DNA of 8,939 nucleotides from Ignavibacteria bacterium (GTDB taxonomy: Bacteria; Bacteroidota; Ignavibacteria; Ignavibacteriales; Ignavibacteriaceae). This document shows, one piece after another, positions 6,261 through 8,939 of this stretch; position 1 is the first letter of the stretch, and the number at the start of each line of letters is the position of its first letter. The stretch is taken from assembly GCA_029863735.1 (NCBI GenBank), contig JAOTUT010000046.1:1-8939 (forward strand), written 5' to 3'. Made by a program: the position numbers and the translations under genes. The notes under the pieces were generated by a model. That model did no database searches. It was not told the DNA's origin and worked only from the letters and a program-made list of their open reading frames with translations.

Positions 6261-8858
6261 ATGATAACCTTCCCATTTAGATCTCTGTTTTTATCAGGGT
6301 TGCTTACGCTTTTTGCTTTTCAATTTTCGTTCAGCCAGGTTGTATTCAGAGAAGTCCCAGATTACAAAATTCAGTTGACTGACTCACTCTTTTTTGATAT
6401 TACTCAAACCCGTTCAGTAATTTCTTTGAATGGTAGTTGGAGTGTAAGACCAGCAGATGACGAAAAAGCAACTAAGGTAAGAGTTACTGTCCCATCAATA
6501 TTTGAAGGAGAAGGTGAATTTGTTTTTGAGAAGGAGTTTGAATTATCAAAATCTCTGATTTCAGAAAACACGTTAGAATTAATTTTCTTCTCAATAAATT
6601 ACACAGCGGATATTTCTCTTAACAATACTATCATCTACCGTCACAGTGGCGGAGAATATCCATTTAAAATTGGGTTACCCAGAGACATTCTAACAAACGA
6701 TAAGAAAAATCTTCTTTCTTTAAAACTTAAATACAATCTCAATTCTAAAAACTCCATTCCTCAGAAGCAAAGATTTCTGTTCCCGGAAAACTTCGGTGGA
6801 ATAATTGGAGATGTTTACATTCATATTGAACCGGATTTTTATTTAGCAAAAGAAAAGATTACCAAAGCTTTCTCATCTGATTACAAAAATGTTTCCCTTG
6901 AAGTTGAGACACTTGTTAAGAATAATAAGATTAGAGAAATTTTTATAAGCACCGAAGGGTCGAACGATTACAGATTGATATCTTCTCTAACAGATGAAGC
7001 CGGAAATATTATCAAGGAGCTTCCTGCATTTACTTTTATTCTTGATAGAAATAAAGATATTTCTATCAACCAGAAATTCGATCTTCCGGCAGCAGTACTT
7101 TGGTCGCCCGAAAACCCCTCATTATTAATTTTGACGCAGAGTTTATTCTTATCTGATTCATTGATTGACAAAAAACAAAAACCTATTGCTTTATTTGATT
7201 TGAAATCCGACGAAGAATCAATCAAGCTCAACGGCAGCGAATATTTTCTTAAAGGAGTGACACACTATCCCGGTAGTGAAATCTATGGAAGACTTATTTC
7301 GTACGATCAGATGGAGAGAGATATTGCTCTGATTAAAGAAGCGGGTTTCAATTGTGTACGATTTGCAAAAAGTACAATTCATCCATATTATCTTAGCCTC
7401 TGTGAGAGATACGGCTTGTTTGCTTTCCTTGAAATTCCAATTAACGGTGTTCCTTCGGGAATTGCTGAAGATGAAAGTTTTATAAGCAGGAGCAAGGAAT
7501 TTCTGTTCAACTATATTTCTTTTTATGATGAGTATTTCTCTTTTGTAGCGATTGGTTTTGGAGGCACATATCTTCCGGAACTTAAAGAGCACACGGCATT
7601 AATTTCTGTACTTACAGAAGCAGCTAAAGAAAAAAGTAATCTTCTTACTTATGCATCCTTTTTAGGTACAAACTTAAGCAGTATTGATAAACTTGATTTA
7701 TATGGGCTTGAGTTTGTGAAGGACAACCCGGCTAATATTAGTGAGCAAATCCAAGAATTGCAGAGTAAGTTCGGTAAAGGAAAGATCTTTTTCTCTTCAA
7801 TAACATATCCTGTTTACATTGGCGGCTCTGATGGATATTTAAATGAATTTTCATTTGAAGCACAGGCAAAATATTACGAAGAGTTCTTTGATTACGTTTC
7901 TCAAAACAAAGTACCTGCATTTTTCATCAACTCTTTTACTGATTACTTCGGAGATTATTCTTCTTTTATTTGCAGCGGCAGCGACAAAAATTTATACCAT
8001 TTGGGTTTGATGGATGAGAACCGTAGTAGGAACAGGATAAGTTATAAAGTCGTTTATTCTAAAGTAAACAATCTTGAAAAGGTAACAATTCCCATTGGTA
8101 GCAAGAAGGATGACTCACCAATGATATTTATAATTTTTGGTCTTCTACTGGCGATATTTATGGGAGTTTTGGTCAACTCGGGCAGGAAATTTCGTGATGA
8201 TGCTTCGAGAGCATTGCTTCGTCCATATAATTTCTTTTCGGATGTCCGGGATCAAAGAATAATATCAGCTTATCATACTACTTTACTGGGATTGATTGTT
8301 GCAGCAGTAGTTGCATTAATCGTTAGCAACGTATTATTTCACTTAAAGACTAGTTTAATCTTTGAAAATCTGTTGCTTGCATTTGCCAGTCCTTTATTTA
8401 TGAAAATAGCAAACTACCTTGCCTGGCATCCATTGATGTCTTTGTTGTGGCTTACTGCATTTAACATAGTACTTTTTGTAATTATTTCATTGGCCATAAA
8501 GATTGCATCCATTTTTGTAAGGACAAAAGTAGTTATAGTTAGCATTTACTTTACATTTATCTGGGCTTTACTTCCGGTAGTCCTGCTTATACCCGTTGGA
8601 ATAATTTTATACAGAGTTCTTCTTGCAGGAACAATTAATCCCTATATTTATATGGGACTTGGTGTTATTCAGCTATGGGTTCTTTACAGATTGATGAAAG
8701 GTATTCATGTCTTATTTGATTCAAAACCAAGCACGGTTTATTTCTATAGCATAATTTTTATTCTTGCATTGATCGGTTCTGTGCTGTTTTATTATGAATT
8801 GAAATATTCAACGGTTCAGTATCTGCTTTTTACTTTGAAACAGTTTAATATATTATAG
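6261..8858 (+). CDS. Secreted GH2-like (probably inactive) protein with C-terminal multi-pass membrane domain
   Basis: 865 residues. A signal peptide (1-25, cleavage likely S-F-S/Q) should send the N-terminal part to the periplasm. About 50-190 resembles the GH2 sugar-binding jelly-roll (L-N-G-S-W near 56-60; I-I-G-D-V-Y-I at 181-187). About 195-297 resembles the GH2 Ig-like domain (W-S-P-E-N-P-S-L at 281-288). About 320-600 follows the GH2 TIM barrel: K-L-N-G-S-E-Y-F-L-K-G-V at 322-333, M-E-R-D-I-A-L-I-K-E-A-G-F-N-C-V-R at 351-367, H-P-Y-Y at 374-377, L-G-L-M-D-E-N-R at 581-588. The acid/base segment, usually W-S-L-G-N-E, reads I-G-F-G-G-T (431-436). The nucleophile segment, usually T-E-Y-G, reads S-I-T-Y-P (513-517). 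Neither keeps Glu, so glycosidase activity is doubtful. Hydrophobic helices lie near 619-638, 672-694, 723-750, 755-788, 793-813 and 825-846; the 640-850 region is Yip1-like in layout, a tentative comparison. Shine-Dalgarno AAAGGA is 12 nt before ATG. Physiological role unknown. Confidence 0.8.
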   Translation: MITFPFRSLFLSGLLTLFAFQFSFSQVVFREVPDYKIQLTDSLFFDITQTRSVISLNGSWSVRPADDEKATKVRVTVPSIFEGEGEFVFEKEFELSKSLISENTLELIFFSINYTADISLNNTIIYRHSGGEYPFKIGLPRDILTNDKKNLLSLKLKYNLNSKNSIPQKQRFLFPENFGGIIGDVYIHIEPDFYLAKEKITKAFSSDYKNVSLEVETLVKNNKIREIFISTEGSNDYRLISSLTDEAGNIIKELPAFTFILDRNKDISINQKFDLPAAVLWSPENPSLLILTQSLFLSDSLIDKKQKPIALFDLKSDEESIKLNGSEYFLKGVTHYPGSEIYGRLISYDQMERDIALIKEAGFNCVRFAKSTIHPYYLSLCERYGLFAFLEIPINGVPSGIAEDESFISRSKEFLFNYISFYDEYFSFVAIGFGGTYLPELKEHTALISVLTEAAKEKSNLLTYASFLGTNLSSIDKLDLYGLEFVKDNPANISEQIQELQSKFGKGKIFFSSITYPVYIGGSDGYLNEFSFEAQAKYYEEFFDYVSQNKVPAFFINSFTDYFGDYSSFICSGSDKNLYHLGLMDENRSRNRISYKVVYSKVNNLEKVTIPIGSKKDDSPMIFIIFGLLLAIFMGVLVNSGRKFRDDASRALLRPYNFFSDVRDQRIISAYHTTLLGLIVAAVVALIVSNVLFHLKTSLIFENLLLAFASPLFMKIANYLAWHPLMSLLWLTAFNIVLFVIISLAIKIASIFVRTKVVIVSIYFTFIWALLPVVLLIPVGIILYRVLLAGTINPYIYMGLGVIQLWVLYRLMKGIHVLFDSKPSTVYFYSIIFILALIGSVLFYYELKYSTVQYLLFTLKQFNIL

Positions 8859-8867
8859 AGAATAAAT

Positions 8868-8939
8868 TTGTATTTATCAAAGCTTGAAATATTTGGCTTT
8901 AAATCTTTTGCACAGAAGACTCCAATAAAATTCCACGAA
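8868..8939 (+). CDS. smc: Chromosome segregation protein SMC, N-terminal fragment (continues past window)
   Basis: The last 72 bases encode 24 residues beginning Y-L-S-K-L-E-I-F-G-F-K-S-F-A after the initiator, which is the characteristic N-terminus of SMC ATPases just ahead of the Walker A loop (not yet reached). SMC forms the bacterial condensin with ScpA and ScpB and organises the chromosome. The start is TTG at 8868; AGAGA at 8857-8861, 6 nt upstream, overlaps the end of the preceding stop codon, and the gap to the GH2-like gene is 9 bp, so the two are probably co-transcribed and perhaps coupled. Identification rests on a short stretch but a distinctive one; an SMC-like relative is the main alternative. 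Confidence 0.85.
   Translation, partial: MYLSKLEIFGFKSFAQKTPIKFHE

Noticed and set aside
6968..7920. Minus-strand open frames of 60-124 codons opposite the GH2-like gene
   Set aside because: They lie entirely within a well-supported long coding sequence, have no family motifs, and look like antisense shadows.

Overview
The window looks like ordinary chromosomal core-genome sequence from an AT-rich member of the Bacteroidota/Ignavibacteriota (Chlorobi-related) group. The assignment is inferred from three things. The three promoter-like sites upstream of genes match the Bacteroidetes sigma-A -7 element TAnnTTTG rather than a TATAAT box. The large secreted protein ends its signal peptide with S-F-S/Q. 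A GC-rich palindrome encoding N-L-P-A-G-R-Q-V sits in an otherwise AT-rich gene, as I recall from many Bacteroidota/Ignavibacteria and candidate-phylum metagenomic genomes. No phage, transposase, CRISPR, tRNA or rRNA sequence is visible.

Layout. Bases 1-636 (+) are the 3' part of an L-asparaginase gene cut by the left edge. It converges, with only 12 bp between stops, on a tight minus-strand cluster that reads queC (5185 down to 4469), queF (4448-4086), glnD (4052-1488) and murI (1479-649). The gaps are 20, 33 and 8 bp, so this is probably one operon. It encodes two queuosine-precursor enzymes (preQ0 synthase and preQ0 reductase), the PII uridylyl-transferase/removing enzyme GlnD, and glutamate racemase for peptidoglycan. 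A divergent intergenic region (5186-5385) separates it from tpiA (5386-6138, +), triosephosphate isomerase. After a 122-bp spacer with the best promoter in the window comes an 865-codon gene (6261-8858, +). It encodes a secreted glycoside-hydrolase-family-2-shaped protein followed by a multi-pass membrane domain. The start of smc follows 9 bp later (TTG at 8868) and is cut by the right edge.

The two items most worth a second look are these. (1) The GH2-like protein keeps the family's jelly-roll, Ig-like and TIM-barrel architecture, but both catalytic glutamate positions appear to be lost, and it is fused to a membrane bundle of five or six helices: a candidate membrane-anchored pseudo-glycosidase, apparently co-transcribed with smc. 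(2) A perfect 24-bp palindrome lies inside queC, exactly 8 codons long and in frame, in what should be a variable loop just before the conserved P-T-S-Y-V-P segment: an apparent miniature palindromic repeat insertion tolerated in a coding sequence. The rest is well-conserved housekeeping sequence. I saw no complete new multi-gene system here.
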